Positions 49,546 through 61,990 of a DNA stretch of 64,000 bases are shown here, in pieces. Under the pieces are notes generated by a model that was given only the letters and a program-made list of their open reading frames with translations, was not told the origin of the DNA and did not search any database. The position numbers were made by a program, and so were the translations under genes. The stretch covers positions 930,001-994,000 of the forward strand of contig QANY01007421.1 in NCBI GenBank assembly GCA_003255025.1. The letters are read 5' to 3'. The number at the start of each line of letters is the position of its first letter. Within the stretch, counting starts at the first letter, position 1. Source of the stretch: Datisca glomerata. Lineage: Eukaryota > Streptophyta > Magnoliopsida > Cucurbitales > Datiscaceae.

Positions 49546-50240
49546 TGGTCTTTTTAGTCTAAAATTATTGACAGATTAGAAAATCTGCTCTTTACCTAAA
49601 ACTATTGAAAAACTTCTATTTTTAAAACAACACCCTAAAACTTGTATATTCTGCAAAATTCCCCATGTAAAAATGACTATTTTAAAGTTATGAAGTTTTA
49701 AGCTAGTTATGAACTTACTTTTACCCTTTCACAAAGAATTACTTTCTATCACTTTTTTTTCATTCTCTTAAATAATTTCATTTCACACACATTATACCTG
49801 GAAAAAAGAATCATATTTCATTTTCTTTGTGTTTCGCCTACTCTCTCTCTCTTCTCATGCTCCATCTCTGTTTCATTATTTTTTGAAAAAAAGTAAATAT
49901 AGAATGGAAGATCCCCACGCCCCTTGCTCGTTTAATTACATCTCTCATTAATAGGTAAACATATAGTTTACTTGCCGTTATTATTTTTTTACTTACTGTT
50001 ATGTCATTCTAATGTATCATATTTTTCATCATTCTCCTATCTTCTTAGACATTGACCAAAAGATAGACATCATCTTCAGTTTTACAATCAGTCATCTTAG
50101 TCTATTAGCATAAAAAAATAAATTGGAACGACGCCTACTAAGTAAACAATTTGTTAACGATAAGTGTACAATTTGTAACGATAAGTGAACAATATATTAC
50201 CTATTTTCAGATTGCAAAAAAAAATGACATGTAAACTAAA

Positions 50241-50266
50241 CAATATATATATATATATATATATAA
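50241..50266. repeat. (AT)n microsatellite
   Basis: An uninterrupted AT dinucleotide run about 24 bp long. Confidence 0.95.
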
Positions 50267-51133
50267 GGGTTTTCAGTGAATTCTGCATATTTATTGTACA
50301 TTGGACAAATTTTTGAAGCAAGTTGAATAAGTTTGAATAAAATTTGAAAAAATACCATAAACAATCATAAGAAAAAAATATAAGTGATGAGAAGTTATTC
50401 TTCGTGAAACAAAACAAGTGAAATGGTAAGTCCATAACTATCTTAAACTTTTTAAACTTAAAAATTGTCATTAATTCAAATGGCCCATTTTTAATGTCTT
50501 AACAGAACAGCCCAATTTTGGGCTTATAGCTTACCTTGGGCCAAGGAAGCCCATGTCTTTGGAGGGACATCCCAAGACTATGGTTTATTTGAAAATTTTG
50601 GGGGTCAAATTTGTTTGGAACAATGCAGGGAAGCTTATCATACTATCAAATAAGAGCCCGCCACTTTGCAAGTCTGAGATCGAGTACTACGCGATGCTTT
50701 CTAAAGTTGGGGTTCACCATTATAACGGAAGTAACTCTGGAAAACACCTTCTTACTTTACCTAATATCCATTGTTAAGCTCATAACTTGCAATCATCAGC
50801 TCATTATCCTATCATTATCGCTTTCTAGTTTGAGGCTTCATTTCAATGTACTTTAGATTTTAAATCTTAATCAATGTTTCTTCGAAATCGGCATATTCTT
50901 GTGGGTATACAACCATTGGATCTCATCTTTGAAAACTCGTGTAGAGGCAATGATTACTCCACTTGCAACTGTAATTAGTATAGTTTGGTTGTACCAATCA
51001 TATGAAGAAAACCCTTTACCACTTCTTGACGTATGGATTTGGAAACTGAAGTTGGTTAATAAAAACGTGCTGCAGCGAGGTTTTCGTTTAATGTATTATG
51101 AGCTACTACTGCTGCGTTGGATTATGTTGTGTA

Positions 51134-51917
51134 TGTTGGAGTTTATTGAGCGAGATGCTCTATTAAGTAAAGCTAAACTAAGTGTATGTGTGTGAATGAA
51201 AATTTAAAAAAAATAATGTGAATAGAAAAATAAGTCGGTCACATGTCAAGTAGACTTTCAATTTTTTGACACATATTTGATGATGTGCATTAACAGTTGA
51301 TGGTGTATGATAACATAGACCAAGTCAATACCACATGTCCATCTTATAGAGGGCAGTTTCTAAGGAAACTGCCCATCGTTGCATTATGTTCACGAAGGTG
51401 CAGTTTCATGGTGAAACTGCCACCTTCGTGCAATTAAGGGGAGAAGAGGGTTTTTCCATAATGGAAAAATCGTCTCCTTCTCTTAATATAGGTACAATGT
51501 TATTCCATAGTGGGGGAAGTGGGGGAAGATGACTTTTTGGCGTCAATTACAGTACAGAAAATCATCAACTTTTTTTGTCCATTTTTCTGAAGTGTTTTTT
51601 TCCGTGAGTTAACAAAGGGAGAAAAAAATAATGTTCGGTTCTATGAGAATCAAAGCATTTGTTTGCTACGTCTTCGATCACGGTGGTTGTATCCTACAGA
51701 GGCGTTCACTGTAGTCCACAAGTAAACTATGGAGGGTGAATATTTGACTTTAGGACATTGTTACAGCAAGCCTCTACCGATTTAATTTTATGTTTTCCCG
51801 TCTGTAATTTTTCATTTAATTGTTCTGTAGTCATTCAGTTGTTATTATCCAGTTGCTCGTTCTGTTGCAATTTAATCCCAGGATTTTATTTTTCATTATT
51901 GCTCTACGGGTCGAACA
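51134..51917 (+). repeat. 5' LTR of the Copia element
   Basis: Matches 56352-57139 along its whole length with small indels. Inside is the shared run TTTCTAAGGAAACTGCCCAT (51358; 56577) and a short inverted pair (GAAGGTGCAGTTTCA / TGAAACTGCCACCTTC at 51395-51428). Confidence 0.9.
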
Positions 51918-51949
51918 ATCTAAAGACGAATTTTCTTCTTTTATCGATG

Positions 51950-54900
51950 GAGCAACAATCTGCAACTGTGAAGACTATTCCTCACGGAGAAACCAGAGAA
52001 GTTTAAGGGGAAGATTGCAAGATATGGTAACAAAAGATGATGTTCTATCTGACAACACTCAATTTGGCATACATTCTGAAGGAAGAATGGTCTCTCACAC
52101 CAAAGGACAAACAGACTAAGGAAACGATATCTGCTTAGGAAGCGTGGACACATTCTGATTTTCCCTATCAAAACTACATCATAAACGATCTTGTAGACAG
52201 CCTGTATAATAACTACTCATTATTCAAGACATCGAAAGATTTATGGGAAGCGTTGGAGAGAAAGTATAAGAATGAGGATGCTAGAACAAAGAAATTCATC
52301 GTCAGGCTATTTTTGAAATATCTTATGGATGACAAGCATACGGTGGTTAGTCAAGTTGAAGAGCTTCATATCCTGTTCAACGAACTGATCAACGAGGGAA
52401 TGGAAATTAGCGAATCGTTCCAAATGGCTGCAACAATTGAGAAACTTCTGTCGTCTTGGAAAGAGTTCAATAGTTACTTAAAGCATAAGCAAAAGGACAT
52501 GACAATGGAGGATCTCATAGTTCGTTTGTGAATCGAAGAAGATAACCAAAAGAAAGAACACAAGCTGCTGACTTTGTATTCCATGGAGATGAAAGCGAAC
52601 GTTGTTGAAACCGAAAAACCAAAACTGAAAAGCTTAAAAAGGAAGACTAAAAGTAGCAGCATCGGAAACGTCAACAAATGTATAAGCAGAAAACGGATCA
52701 AGGGTAGTTTCCGGGTGTGCGATAAAGCCGATCACAAAGTAAAAGACTGCCGATTCAAAAAGGACCACACTGTGGCAAACCCTAGCAATGCTTACAAGAA
52801 CATGGTTAATGTAACCGAGATGGATGACCTATATCCAATAATTTTATAATTGTGCATTGTCACTAATACCATAAGTTGGTGGGTTGATACTGGTGCTACT
52901 AAGCTCATATGTGGTGACAAAAGTCTGTTTTCAACTTATGAAAAAATTGAAGGTGAAAAAATGTACATGGGCAACGCCACTGAGGCTGGCATAAAAGGAA
53001 AAGAAAAAGTGGCATTGAAGTTTACCTACTCACTCTAATCGATGTCCTCCACGTACCACACATTCATAGGAATTTGATTTCGGGATCCTTCTTATGTAAG
53101 AGTGGATTTAAACTTGTATTTGAATCTGACAAGTTTGTTTTAATTAAGGGGGGATGTTTGTGGGTAAGGGATATGTGGTTGGTGGTCTGTTTAAGCTTAA
53201 AGTTTCTGCTTCAATTTCTGAAAATTTACTTCTTTTGTTTATATTGTTGAGTTATGTGATATTTGACATGCTAGATTAGGTCACGTAAATATGAAATATA
53301 TGCAAAGAATGATGAACTTAGATTTATTACCTAAATTTGACATAGAAAAGGGACGTAAATGTGAAATATGTGTTGAATCTAAATATATTAGAATTAATAT
53401 ATAATGATTTATGCTACATGAAATTTTCACCTAGTAGAGGTGGCAGAAAATACTTTGTAACATTCATTGATGATTGTAGTAAATTCTGTTATGTATATTT
53501 GTTACATTCTAAAGATGAGATTTTGGATATATTTATGACATACAAGTCTGAAGTTGAAAATTAACTTGGAAAGAAAATAAAGGTGCTTAGATATGACCGA
53601 GGTGGAGAATATGATTTCACGACGCTATCTGAATTCTATGCCCATCATGGCATAGTACATCAGACTACAACACCTTAAACGCCTCAACAGAATGGGGTGG
53701 TTGAAAGGAAAAATAGAACTCTGAAGTACATGGTGAACTGCATGTTAAATAGTACCAGACTACCCCATAATGTGGGGATGCCTTACTTATGACTAACACC
53801 ATACTAAAATGGATTCCACATAAGAGGACTCACAAGTCTCCTTATGAAGTGTGGAAATGTGTTCCTATAAAATCCAAAAAGTGTGGGGGTGTTTCGCAAA
53901 GGTACAGGTACCGTTTCCAAATAGAGTCAAGCTTGGTCCTAAAACAATAGACTGTGTTTTCATTGGATATACATTAAATAGTGCTGCATATAGATTTTTG
54001 GTTATTAGGTCAGAAATTTCTGCCATAAGTACCAACATTATAATAGACTCTATTAATGCTGAATTCTTTGAAAACGTGTTTCCATTTAATGAAGGAAAAC
54101 ACTGTTAAAATATCAAACGAGATGTAGATGAAGGTACATCTAGAGCTCAGATTGATGAAGAATATAAACCTGAGCCTAGAAAAAGCAAATGAGCTAAAAT
54201 GAGTACCTCATTTGGTCAAAAGTTTTTAACATACTTGATGGAAGTTGAACCTCAGACATACAAAGAAGCGATGTCAAATCCTGAAGCTCCTTTTTGGAAG
54301 GAGGCTATTGATACCGAGATAGATTTCATTTTGTAAAATAACACTTAGATATTGGTTGACCTCCCACCTAGGAATAAAATAAAAGGTTATAAGTGGATTT
54401 TCAAAAGGAAGGTTAGAGATGGCGGTACAATTGGCAAGTACAAAGCTCGGTCGGTAGCTAAAGGTTATCGACAAAAAGAAGGTATAGATTTCTTTGATAC
54501 ATATTCTCTTGTGAGAAGAATTACTTCTATTAGAATGCTGATAGCGATTGCAGCTATACATAATTTGGAAATTCACCAAATGGATATTAAGACTGCATTT
54601 TTATATGGAGAACTGGAAGAGGAAATCTACATGGAACAACCTGAAGGGTTCATGGCCAAGGGCCTAGAACATAAGGTGTGTAATCTTGTCAAATCACTTT
54701 ACGGATTAAAAAATCCCTGATGCAGTGGCATGGAAAATTTGATCACATTATGCTCTCAAATGGCTTCTCGATAAATGAGTGTGACAAATGTGTTTACGTT
54801 AAAAGTACTAGTGAGATGTTTGTCATAGTATGTTTATACGTAGATGACATTCTCATAATGGGAACTAATAAGGATATAATATATTCTACCAAGAAGATGT

Positions 54901-55757
54901 TGAGTTCTAACTTTGACTTGAAAGACTTAGGTCCAGCAGATGTCATTCTTAGAATTTAAGTGAAGCTGACTTCTAATGAATATATCATTACACATTCTCA
55001 CTATGTAGAAAAGATCCTAAAGAAGTTTGGACAATTTGAAAGCAAATTAGTAGTAACTCCATTTGACTCAAACTGTAAGTTGAGAAAGAATGCTAGAGTT
55101 GGAGTATCTTAGCTTGAGTACTCTCAGATCATTGGAAGTTTGATGTATATCATGAATTGCACAAGGTCTGACATTGCCTATTCAATAGGAAGGCTTGCAA
55201 GATTTACGAGTAATCCTGGATGTGATCACTGGGATACTCTAGCCAAGGTACTTAGATACTTGAAGTACACCATTGACTATGGATTACATTATACGACGTA
55301 TCCACATGTGCTAGAAGGATTTAGTGATGTTAACTAGATATCTGACTGTCTAGAAACTAAATCCACAAGCGGATATGTTTTTACCCTAGGTGGTGGAGCT
55401 ATATCTTAGAAGTCTACGAAGCAGACTTATATAGCTCGTTCGGCTATGGAATCTGAATTCATAGCACTGGACAAGGCTGGCGAAGAAGTCGAATGACTTA
55501 GAAATTTTTTGGAAAACATTCCAGTGTGGCCGAAACCTGTGTGACCCATATGTGTACACTATGATAATATGGCTACCATATTTATAGCGAATAATAATGT
55601 GTATAATGGTAAGTCTAGATACATAAGATGTAGTACCATTAAACAATTGCTCGCAAATGGCGTGATTTCTGTTGATTTTATTAGATCAAAAAAAAATCTG
55701 GCAGATCCTTTAACCAAAGGATTATCAAAAGAACTTGTAAAATTGACATTGAGGGAA
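51950..55757 (+). pseudogene. gag-pol of the Copia element, many stops
   Basis: Domains follow in Copia order. Gag: 51950-52850, including KYLMDDKHTVVSQVEELH and a zinc knuckle (RVCDKADHKVKDC) whose first cysteine is lost. Protease: 52874-52960, WWVDTGATKLICGD, with an intact DTGA. Integrase: LGHVNMKYMQRMMNLD and CEICVESK at 53270-53390, then YFVTFIDDCSKFCYVYLLHS at 53450 on. Reverse transcriptase: 54380-54960, including HQMDIKTAFLYGELEEEIYM and YVDDILIMGTN. RNase H and tail: 55290-55757, ending NLADPLTKGLSKELVKL. In-frame stops and frame changes occur in every domain, so it cannot move by itself. Confidence 0.9.
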
Positions 55758-56351
55758 TGAGCTTAAAGCCTATTTAATAAATCATTCAGGTGGGAACCTA
55801 ACCTAGTTTACTGGGGATCTCAAGATCTAGGTTTAATAGGCAAATTGGCAGAAATGATTAACGTAAGACACAAAGAAATTTTGTTTCTTCCCATTCCTAT
55901 AATGTAATGAAAGTGTGTTGTCTGTCAACGATAAAATGATATACTTAATATTTAATGACGTTGATATCTTACTTGCAAGATGAGTATAGACAAAATACTC
56001 TTAATCATCATCACCTATGTGAGAGTAGAAGTGGGGTTGCTTCAATGAGAGAGTGCAATGCTCATTCTCTTTAAAGCTCTAATGAGACAGGATAAATGTT
56101 TAGAACCAAAATGAACAAAAACGTATGAACTCAAACGTATTAAGATGAGTTGAGTGTGAGATTTATTATCTTGGTTTTTTTTAGAGGAAGGATAGTTCAA
56201 GAATGTTATTCATTGTTCTTCAGAATAAATCCGATAAATCATCACTAAGGAAGGTTCAAGCCCAAAAGACACTTCCCCTTAGGCAAAACTCATTTGTTTC
56301 TTTCTCCTGATGTCATTGTCTGTCTACTACATTTTCATTCATGTGGGGGAT

Positions 56352-57139
56352 TGTTGGAGCTAATTGAGCTAGATACTTTATTAAGTAAAGCTAAGCTAAG
56401 TGTAAGTGTGTGAATGAAAATTAAAAAGAAAAGACAGTGTGAATAGGAAAATAAGTCTGCTACATGTTAAGTGGACCTCTAATTTTTTGACACATATTTG
56501 ATGATGTGTATTAATAGTTGAGAATGTATAATTATATAGACCAAGTCAATACCACATGTCCATTATATATAAGCCAGTTTCTAAGGAAACTGCCCATCGT
56601 TGCACTTTGTCCACGAATGGGGAGTTTCATGGTGAAACTGTCACCATCGTGCAATTGAGGGGAAAAGAGGGTTTTTCCATAATGGAAAAATTGTCTCTCT
56701 CTCTTAGTATAGATACAATGTTATTTCATAGTGAGGGACGTGGTGGAAGACCACTTTTTGGCATCAATTACAGTAGAGAAAAAACATCAATTTTTTTATC
56801 CATTTTTCTTAAGTGTTTTTTTTTCATGAGTCAACAAAGGGAGAAAGGAATATTGTTTGGTTCTGTGAGGATCGAATCATTCGTTTGCTACGTCTTTGAT
56901 CATGGTGATTGTATCCTACAAAAACATTCACCGTCGTATTCAAGCAAACCGTGGAAGGTAAAAATTCATCTTTAGGACATTGCTACAGCAAGCCTCTACC
57001 GATTTAATTTTCTGTTTTCTCGTTTGTAATTTTTCATTTAATTGTTCAGTAATCGTTCAGTTGTTATTATTCCGTTGCTCGTCCTCTTGCAATTTAATTC
57101 AAATATTTTGTTTTTTATTATTGCTCTGCGGGTACAACA
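56352..57139 (+). repeat. 3' LTR of the Copia element
   Basis: Partner of the 5' LTR. A 139-codon open frame inside it (56556-56975) is LTR sequence and not a gene. Confidence 0.9.
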
Positions 57140-57699
57140 ATGTATAGATAAAATGCATAGTTAGAGGCATATAGGTGATGCATCTGTTATTTATGCACAA
57201 GTTTCATTGATTCTTTTCTCGGTTTGAACTTTGAACTTTGAATTTACCTCCTCGTATTCCAAAGTGAAGAATTTACTGGGGAGTATGATGCTAAAATTCT
57301 TGGTTGGGCTTCGGAGGGACCTTAACCTACTTTATGTTGCAATTATATATTATCATGGAGGCTTATTTATATGCATTTGAGATTTCTATTTAATGCAAGG
57401 TATCACTTATACGTTACTTCTCCCATTTCTTTATTTGACTCTTCTCTATCCTACCAGGCAACATTGATCTTGGGACAGCCTGTGGCAAGTACTATCGTGT
57501 TTCATGCCTTTGTATTATTGATCAAGGTACAGTCACAAATTTTGACTTTGATGTCACTCCTGTTAACTTACTGAACTGTTAACTCACATGGGTTATAATG
57601 TCTGTTATATTTTTGTTCAGGTGATTCTGGTATTATTAAATTAATACCCTGTGATCAGTGAGAAACCATGAAAGAAGAAACTTTGTTTTTGCTTGTCTT

Positions 57700-58480
57700 T
57701 TTTAACATAGCCTTATTTTTCTCACACTATCAGAATGTTGTTCTTTCATCAATGTTGAAACGCTCGTTTTCAATTCTGTAAAGGTGCTTTTGCGGATTGA
57801 CTTGTTTAAGATGAGAAATAGTTTATAGTGAATCACTTTTTACCAATTCCTGTTTTGGATTCTTTCTATAAAATTTTAGCAGCAGTGCTATCACCTTGAA
57901 TGTCATTAGTCCTCTATTTATAGTGGTAGAGGAGACAGCCAAGTGTAGAGCACTCCTCATATGGAGTGAGGTCAGCGCACTAATTAGGCTTCTCCTTGTT
58001 ACAGTCGCAAACATCAATTCTTCCTTATTGGCTCGCATCATGTGTCAGGACAGCCTATCATAGTAATATGCTTGGAAATCTCTTCACTCCCGCAGGACCG
58101 TGCATCTAATGCACTTGACGATACTCTTACGGAGTCAGTTTGATTGATTCCTCGAGCATGTTGTACTAGTACTACCTCTGCCTTATTCATCCATTTTCAT
58201 CTCTCATAGAGCAAGGAGTAATAAATGTTTTTACGACACATTCTCAACCTCGGCTTGATTAACTCTCAAGTCTGGAGTAGAATGCCTTGGGGGAACACTC
58301 TCGGCCAAATCCTCTTTGGTTGTGGTCTCCTCTGGATTCTCCTTGCTCACATGAAAGTATTCTTTGGGACTTGGTTATTTTGGGTGTCTTGGAGTCGTCG
58401 AGCTTCGGCTAACTTTGATGAGAAGTGGGGCTTGAGACTTTTCCAAAAACCGATAACTTCCAATCTCAAAACTTGCTCAT
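57700..58480 (-). mobile_element. Possible LTR fragment downstream of eL30
   Basis: On the minus strand a TATA-like CTATAAATAGAGGAC lies at 57923-57909. The region above it is of mixed composition like an LTR U3. The segment next to 57700 may still be eL30 3' UTR. No partner LTR or clean edges were found. Confidence 0.3.
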
Positions 58481-60869
58481 CATGACCTTTGCGGCTAATT
58501 TTCACTTCAACTAGGGTGTACATGGCTAATTCGGTCCGGTTTTTAGCATAAAAATTAGACCAAACCAAAATTCACAGTTTTGTCATGATGAGAATCGAAA
58601 CGACCAATTATCTTCATATAAACAGAATTGACTGAACCGTAAAACAATTGGTCAGTTCAGTCAAGTTTCACGGTTTGTCAAGATCTCTTTTTAAATTTTC
58701 AAGATGTCTGTTATGGTTGTTTTCCAACCACCAATGACCCGACGACATATGTAAAGGAGGGCCCTAATGAAGGAAAGTTTGGAGGAAACGAACTGCCATC
58801 ACATGGTCAATACTGAGGATGTTCGGGTAGCATGAATTCGAGCACATGTAAGAGCAGGGATAGGGTGCACAAAGAGAGCTTGGATAACTACAAGCACACG
58901 ACCATCATTACTCACCTAAAGTAGCACTCAACAGGTCTAATCCCCATGACAGGATGTCAGAATAGCCTTCGTCTGATCATTTCGACATTTAAGGGTTAAC
59001 GCTTTATGTCAATATCCCCTCCCGTCTGTCCAATCGAAGACAGACCTCGTGTCTTGTTAGGCATCCTCAGCACGCCTCCAACAAGCTTCTTCGACACACT
59101 TCCTCCCACCCGAAGACTTAGGTATAATTACATCTACCAATAAACAAAAGAGGTATGTCTTCTCCTCCCTAAAAAAATTATGCCAAAATATCGACCAAAT
59201 ATTGACTTAAGTATCGGAGGCTTTTAGGTGAGGCACCTCCGCCCTAGAGTTTCTCGCTCTTTGGGTTCTTTATCTGTGTTTTGCAGACGTTGAGGTCGTG
59301 AGGAGTTTCAGCCAGAGGAAATGACAGATATAGTATCACCATTACAGATTCCCCCAGTTGGAAGGACGCATGCGCTTAGCACAGGAAACCATCTATACTG
59401 TTGTACTTTTTGACTAAAACAGTTGTCGTTGTCTGTGGGAAACGACTGTAAAGCCTTTCCAATTCAAATTTTTTGAAACCCCTTTTCTCCTGCAAGTAAA
59501 GAATAGGCCTAGTACTCTATGCTGATGAAGTCCATGATGAAAGGGAGAATTCACCCTTCCCCTTGTCGAGAGAGGAACTTTCTGCCATCATGATAATTGC
59601 CTGACAAAGGAAGAAAGATGCAGTGGTTGTAACCTCTAAGGTAACCAGGAAAGGGAAGAAAGGCTTTCCAGCACCGTTCAAGTCATAACAGTCTCGTCCT
59701 AGCAGAGTCGTCATACACTCACAGAACCCTACCTAGAAAAAGGTGGGACTATCTCCTGACTCGGAGAGAATGCCACCGCTTGAGGAAATTGGGTATGATG
59801 AAAATGAGACTAGGTTGTGGATGGCTAGGCCTCCCCTTTGTAAGGTTTTGGTTGGGGTCATCCCTAGAAGACGAAGGAGGAGAACAAAGCCGTCAGAGAG
59901 TGAATGAAGGCAAAGACCCCCGAAGGATCCTCTGGGGGCAGTATGTGGGCAATCGCGAAAGATGAAGGAAAATATTGGTAGGACACCCTCCACCCTACTC
60001 CTTGGTGCCCTTTTTTAGCCACCAACAATTTTGCAAAGTTATAACACAAGTGAAGTAAAATCACGCAGCACAAGTAAACGTGCCTAGGAACATTCCCAGT
60101 TGAAATACTAAGCCCCGCATCATCCTCCACCGCGTATGAAATGCCAATCTGGGCTAGGCAGCTCCCACTCCCATGTCTCACCTTGGGTGAAAAGAAAGGA
60201 TAAGGGCCATGCCAAAATTGGTATACGGGCTCATGAGCCGAGTGAGGACATGAAGCCTTGGTGAGACGATAGAGAATATTCCAAAACTCATTACTTCAGT
60301 TCTCGATAGATCATGTTTTTCATGGAGGAACACACATGCATGTTCCTTCTAAGCCCCTACATTAAGCGGATGAACCCAAGATAAAGGAGCATGTGATCGG
60401 CGTGCCGACTGAAGGACAACCCTCAGAAAGGACTTGAAAGGCCAAAATGATTGGTCATACTCTCGCCAAGGCATCCAAAGAAAACAGTTTGAGGGCAAAC
60501 TGACACTTACCCCCGAGCTGAATGTGAATCTCAAGGGGTACACCATCAAGGAAAAGACACAGCTTAGGAAAGAGAGATGCCAGAACGAAAAATGAAGGGC
60601 AAAAGCTCATGAAACAAAATCTCATCTTTCTTCAGCCCTTCACCTTGGTGTAACAGACGATGAAGATTGTGTATTCATCAAAATTAGGCAGATAAGAGGT
60701 CTACATTTTCTACTGCAACAATCTTCTTATTTAGGATTAACCTCTTATAAGGTCTTTTCTTAGCGAATCTATTTTTGTGGGAAAATAGAACATGTAGTAG
60801 AAATTTTTGCTAATTAATTATGGCTATCATAAGCATCTCCAAGGATTGACTCTTCTACGACGTGTAATG

Positions 60870-61420
60870 GAGGATTAAAAAATAATGATTGGTATGGTGT
60901 CCTAGCTTGCTAGTTGGAATTAAAACGTGATGATTGGTGCAGTGCTTTAGCTCGTCAGTCAAAATTAAAAAGTGATGACTCGGGCGATGCTCTAGCCCAT
61001 CAGTCGGGATTAAAAAGTGATGACTCGGGCGATACTCTAGCCCTTCAGTTGGAATTAAAAAGTAATGATTGGTGTGGTGTTCTAGCCCACAAGTTGGGAT
61101 TAAAAAGTGTTAACTAGCACAGTGCTCTAGCCCGCCAGTCGGGATTAAGATGTGATGATTAGTGTGGTGCTCTAGCCCACCAGTCAGGGTTAAAAACTGA
61201 TGGTTGGTGCAGTTCTCTATCTCGCTAGTCAAGATTTAAAAGTGATGACTAGTGCAGTGCTCTAGCCCGCCAGTCAGGACTAAAAAGTGATGATTGATAC
61301 AGTGATCTAGCCTGGTAGTATGGATTAAAGGGTGATGACTGGCGCGGTGCTCTAGCCTACTAATCAAGATTAAAAAGATTTGACTGAAGTGGTGCTCTAG
61401 CCCACCAGTCAGGATTAAAA
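60870..61420 (+). repeat. 45-bp tandem array, about 12 copies
   Basis: The unit CAGTCGGGATTAAAAAGTGA, followed by TGACTSGKGCRRTGCTCTAGCCC, repeats every 45 bp (for example starts at 60956 and 61001). The period is a multiple of three, so several units translate as LKSDDSGDALAHQSG-type 15-residue repeats. Stops appear in later units, so coding is doubtful. Confidence 0.88.
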
Positions 61421-61990
61421 GGAAATGTTTACCGAGCACCCCAGCTCGTTAGACAGGATTCAAGGGTTTAGCTAGAGCAGGCATACTTGGGTAGACATCA
61501 AGGAAAGATGTTTACCAAGCACTAATGCTCGCAACTGATGGGACACAAGAGTCTAGCCAAAGTAGGCACGCCTGACTAGAAATCAATGTAAAAAATGTGA
61601 TATTTATCGAGCACCCTAGCTTCTCAGATGAGATTTAAAGGTCTAGCTAGAGCAGGCACGCGTGGCTAGACATCAAGGTCAAACTGATGCTGCCAAGCAC
61701 TCCAACTCGTGAGATGGGATTTAATGGTCTAGCTAGAGTAGGCACGTCTTACTAGACATCAAGGTAAAAAGTTTTGTACATCAAACACTCCAGCACGTTA
61801 GGCGGGATTCAAGGTCTAGCCAGAGCAGCCCCACCTTGCTAGACATCAAGGCAAAATGTGATGTCTTCCAAGCATCCCAGCTCGCCAGACGGGATTCAAG
61901 GGTTTAGCTAGAGCGTGCACTCCTGGTTAGACATCAAGGAAAGATGTTTTCCGAGCACTCATATTGCATTCAGGATTCAATGGTCTAGCC
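61421..61990 (+). repeat. About 87-bp tandem array, seven copies
   Basis: GGTCTAGCTAGAGCAGGCACGC recurs at about 61464, 61550, 61640, 61728, 61813, 61901 and 61981, with GACATCAAGG and CGAGCACCCCAGCTC-like segments between. It follows the 45-bp array directly and shares its CCAGCTCG/TCTAGCC vocabulary. Confidence 0.85.

Larger units (their letters stand above)
51134..57139 (+). mobile_element. Complete but inactive Copia retrotransposon with two LTRs, 6.0 kb
   Basis: LTRs lie at 51134-51917 and 56352-57139, each starting TGTTGGAG and ending ACA. Flanks are GTGTA (51129-51133) and ATGTA (57140-57144), a 5-bp target duplication with one change. The purine tract ATGTGGGGGA lies just before the 3' LTR. 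No standard tRNA-Met primer site was recognised after the 5' LTR. It sits in an intron of the eL30 gene, in sense orientation. By eye the LTRs differ at roughly one base in eight to ten, so the insertion is not recent. Confidence 0.92.
50629..57661 (+). pseudogene. Ribosomal protein eL30 (RPL30) gene, last three exons, split by a Copia element
   Basis: Three exons encode the C-terminal two-thirds of eL30, a 60S ribosomal protein. Exon 50629-50730 reads [20 protein letters not shown], then [14 protein letters not shown]. Exon 57458-57526 reads [20 protein letters not shown] then DQ. Exon 57621-57661 reads GDSGIIKLIPCDQ and TGA. Splice sites are GCAG/GTAAC, CCAG/GTACA and TCAG/end. The phases (1, 1, 1) join correctly, with codons G, S and G made across the borders. 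There are no stops or frameshifts. The family has [20 protein letters not shown] and IDPGDSDIIK, so several usually fixed residues differ. The first exon (about 42 codons, MVA.KKTKK...) was not found in the preceding several kb. The intron between the first two exons is 6.7 kb because a Copia element (51134-57139) lies in it. It is likely a 5'-truncated, decaying paralog; an exon further away cannot be excluded. Confidence 0.85.

Noticed and set aside
50553..50628. Open reading upstream of the eL30 exon ([11 protein letters not shown]) as the missing eL30 segment LGYKTVLKTLR
   Set aside because: Similarity is weak and a good 3' splice site (AATGCAG) directly precedes the real exon in the right phase, so this is more likely intron.
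56556..56975. 139-codon open frame on the plus strand
   Set aside because: It lies wholly within the 3' LTR of the Copia element, and the 5' LTR copy does not keep the frame.
58505..58690. GGTCCGGTTTTTAGC-type sequence resembling a hAT end
   Set aside because: The motif is suggestive (TTCGGTCCGG, later ACGGTTTGTC), but no inverted partner or 8-bp duplication was found.
60870..61990. Regular repeats that could suggest a CRISPR array
   Set aside because: The units are contiguous with no unique spacers, they diverge gradually, and the DNA is plant nuclear.
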